DNA from: Sphingomonadaceae bacterium
Lineage (GTDB): Bacteria > Pseudomonadota > Alphaproteobacteria > Sphingomonadales > Sphingomonadaceae
Length of the DNA stretch: 34,070 nt
Assembly (NCBI GenBank): GCA_025356175.1
Contig: JANXUP010000050.1
Span: 1 to 34,070, forward strand
Direction: 5' to 3'
Part shown: positions 32,398-34,070 of the stretch, piece by piece
Position numbering within the stretch: position 1 is the first letter of the stretch
Layout of the letters: each line of letters opens with the position of its first letter
Made by a program: the position numbers and the translations under genes
Notes under the pieces: generated by a model
The model's input: only the letters and a program-made list of their open reading frames with translations
What the model was told of the DNA's origin: nothing
The model's database searches: none

Positions 32398-34070
32398 GGC
32401 TTGCCGTACCCTCCCCCGCCGGGTGTTTCGATGACCATGACATCGCCCGCCGCAACTGTCACGCTGGCCGTGGCGGGGAGAACTTGGGCTTCGCCTGAGG
32501 TCCGCTCGATGCGGTTGATCCCGGGCAAAGCGTCGCCGCCACCCGCCAGCCCGAACGGTGCAGTCCGGCGCCGATTGGCGAGGATCCCGGCCTGCATCGG
32601 CTCGAGGAAGCGGATCCGCCGCACCGCGCCGTCACCACCGCGCCAGTGCCCAGCGCCGCCCGAACCATGGCGAATCGCGAAGCTCTCCAGCAGCACTGGA
32701 AACCGCGTCTCGAGGATCTCGGGATCGGTCAGACGGCTGTTGGTCATATGCGTCTGCACTGCCGATGCTCCGGCAAACCCGGGCCCCGCCCCCGCCCCGC
32801 CGGCGATGGTTTCGTAATACTGGTAGCGGTCGGTGCCGAAAGTAAAATTGTTCATCGTGCCCTGGCTCGCGGCGAGCGCGCCGAAGGCACCGAACAGCGC
32901 GTCGGTGACAGCTTGGCTGGTCTCGACGTTCCCGGCGACCACTGCGGCGGGATAGGCCGGGCGCAACATGCAGCCTTCGGGCACGATCAGCGTCACCGGG
33001 GCGAGGCAGCCTTCATTCATCGGGATCGGTTCATCGATCATGGTGCGCAGGACGTACATCGTCGCGGCGCGCACGACTGAGAACGGCGCGTTGAAATTGT
33101 CCGGAAGTTGCGCGCTGGTCCCGGTGAAATCGACCGTCACGTCACGCGCGGCGCGATCAATCCGCGCCGCCACCGCGATCACGGCGCCGCTGTCCATTTC
33201 GAGCTGGAACGCGCCGTCCTCCAGCCGCGAGACCAGCCGCCGCACCGCTTCCTCGGCATTGGCATGGACGTGGTTCATGTAAGCGATCACCACCGCGCGT
33301 CCATGCTCGGCGCAGGCGCTATTGAGCCCCACCGCTCCGCGCGCGCAGGCCGCGACCTGCGCCGCAAGGTCGGCCATGTTCTGGCCGATATTGCGTGCCG
33401 GATGCTGGCCCGAGCCAAGCAAGGTTCGCATCTCGGCTTCAAGGAAGCGCCCTTCGTCGACCAGCAAAACGTTCGCGATCAGCACGCCTTCATCGAGGAT
33501 CGATGTGCTGCCGGGCGGCATCGATCCCGGCGCGATCCCGCCGACATCGGCGTGATGCCCGCGCGCCGCGACATAGAAGCTGGGTGTGTCGGTATCCGCT
33601 GCCACGAACACCGGCATGATCACCGTGATATCGGGCAAGTGTGTGCCGCCCGCGTAAGGCGCGTTCAGGACATAGGCATCGCCGCGCTTGATCCCGCGAC
33701 CATCGCGGCCATCGCCCCGCACGCGCAGCACTGCGGCAACGCTTTCGCCCATCGAACCGAGGTGCACCGGCATGTGCGGCGCATTGGCAACCAGCCGCCC
33801 CGCCCCATCGAACACCGCGCAGGAAAAATCGAGCCGCTCACGGATGTTCACCGACGATGCGGTGCGCGCGAGGACCAGGCCCATCTCCTCGGCGATCGCC
33901 ATGAACAGACCGTTGAACACCTCGAGCCGGATCGGATCGGCGCTGGTATCGCTCGCCATTGCCCGGCGCGCGATCGCGCGGGTCAAACGCAAGGTGCCGT
34001 CGGGATCGACCAGCGCCTGCCAGCCCGGCTCGACCACCGTGGTCGCCAGCGGGTCGACGATGATCACCGG
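32394..34070 (-). CDS. Hydantoinase B / 5-oxoprolinase, 5' end outside the window
   Basis: The frame stays open to the window edge, and its first visible residues ([17 protein letters not shown]) match the end of a hydantoinase A-type part. The gene is therefore probably a fused HyuA-HyuB 5-oxoprolinase of about 1200 residues. The visible 559 residues contain the HyuB domain: [69 protein letters not shown] and the C-terminal TPGGGGYG. The reaction would be ATP-driven opening of 5-oxoproline to glutamate, or of a related hydantoin. It is the first visible gene of the operon with the two membrane subunits and DUF2891. The ATP-binding part cannot be checked here. Confidence 0.9.
   Translation of the reverse strand, partial: PVIIVDPLATTVVEPGWQALVDPDGTLRLTRAIARRAMASDTSADPIRLEVFNGLFMAIAEEMGLVLARTASSVNIRERLDFSCAVFDGAGRLVANAPHMPVHLGSMGESVAAVLRVRGDGRDGRGIKRGDAYVLNAPYAGGTHLPDITVIMPVFVAADTDTPSFYVAARGHHADVGGIAPGSMPPGSTSILDEGVLIANVLLVDEGRFLEAEMRTLLGSGQHPARNIGQNMADLAAQVAACARGAVGLNSACAEHGRAVVIAYMNHVHANAEEAVRRLVSRLEDGAFQLEMDSGAVIAVAARIDRAARDVTVDFTGTSAQLPDNFNAPFSVVRAATMYVLRTMIDEPIPMNEGCLAPVTLIVPEGCMLRPAYPAAVVAGNVETSQAVTDALFGAFGALAASQGTMNNFTFGTDRYQYYETIAGGAGAGPGFAGASAVQTHMTNSRLTDPEILETRFPVLLESFAIRHGSGGAGHWRGGDGAVRRIRFLEPMQAGILANRRRTAPFGLAGGGDALPGINRIERTSGEAQVLPATASVTVAAGDVMVIETPGGGGYGKP

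Noticed and set aside
31751..32455. Longer start for the DUF979 gene
   Set aside because: The extension reads the DUF969 gene out of frame and has an Arg/Ala-rich, non-membrane composition. The ATG at 31750 in the ATGA overlap is the better start.

Overview
The window looks like chromosomal DNA of a sphingomonad-type alphaproteobacterium (Sphingomonadales, near Novosphingobium, Sphingopyxis or Erythrobacteraceae). This rests on high GC, dense operons with 4-bp stop/start overlaps, a TamA-TamB pair, an RNase H-like gene behind a small CxxC protein, and the general feel of the proteins. The species cannot be named from sequence reading alone.

Left end (1-4360) is an accessory, scarred region. 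It starts with the 5' half of one tRNA-Leu(UAA) gene, cut off just after the anticodon loop. A complete second tRNA-Leu(UAA) follows 43 bases later, and its anticodon (between U34 and A35) is split by a 240-nt group I intron that resembles the cyanobacterial/plastid tRNA-Leu intron. Then come a 5'-truncated gene with a PD-(D/E)xK-like motif, a patchwork of gene scraps, a frameshifted serine resolvase, the tail of an IS5-type transposase, an apparently intact IS3-family element, and the C-terminal part of a TetR-type regulator.

4616-7293 is a two-gene minus-strand operon for a choline-sulfatase-like enzyme and an MFS transporter. 7572-9998 holds three tandem membrane-anchored paralogs of unknown function. 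They share an almost invariant N-terminal anchor, a conserved cysteine pair and a matching promoter-like element (CATTGC-N16-G[TC]TAGC) about 23 nt before each start. 10698-14936 is an alpha-galactosidase/galT/galK operon. 15082-21766 is tamA-tamB plus a coupled 68-aa lipoprotein. 21879-24188 is an amidohydrolase, a CxxC mini-protein and an RNase H-like protein.

The right part turns to the plus strand at 24308: alpha/beta hydrolase, HMG-CoA lyase-type enzyme, class III CoA-transferase, ROK fructokinase-type kinase, then a LacI regulator with a candidate operator in front of it. The CoA-transferase plus lyase could turn a free 3-hydroxy-3-methyl dicarboxylic acid into acetyl-CoA and a keto acid. 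The last block (29805-34070, minus strand) is a tightly overlapped operon: hydantoinase B/5-oxoprolinase (cut by the window edge), two DUF969/DUF979 membrane subunits (5-oxoproline transporter type) and a DUF2891 protein, likely for pyroglutamate use.
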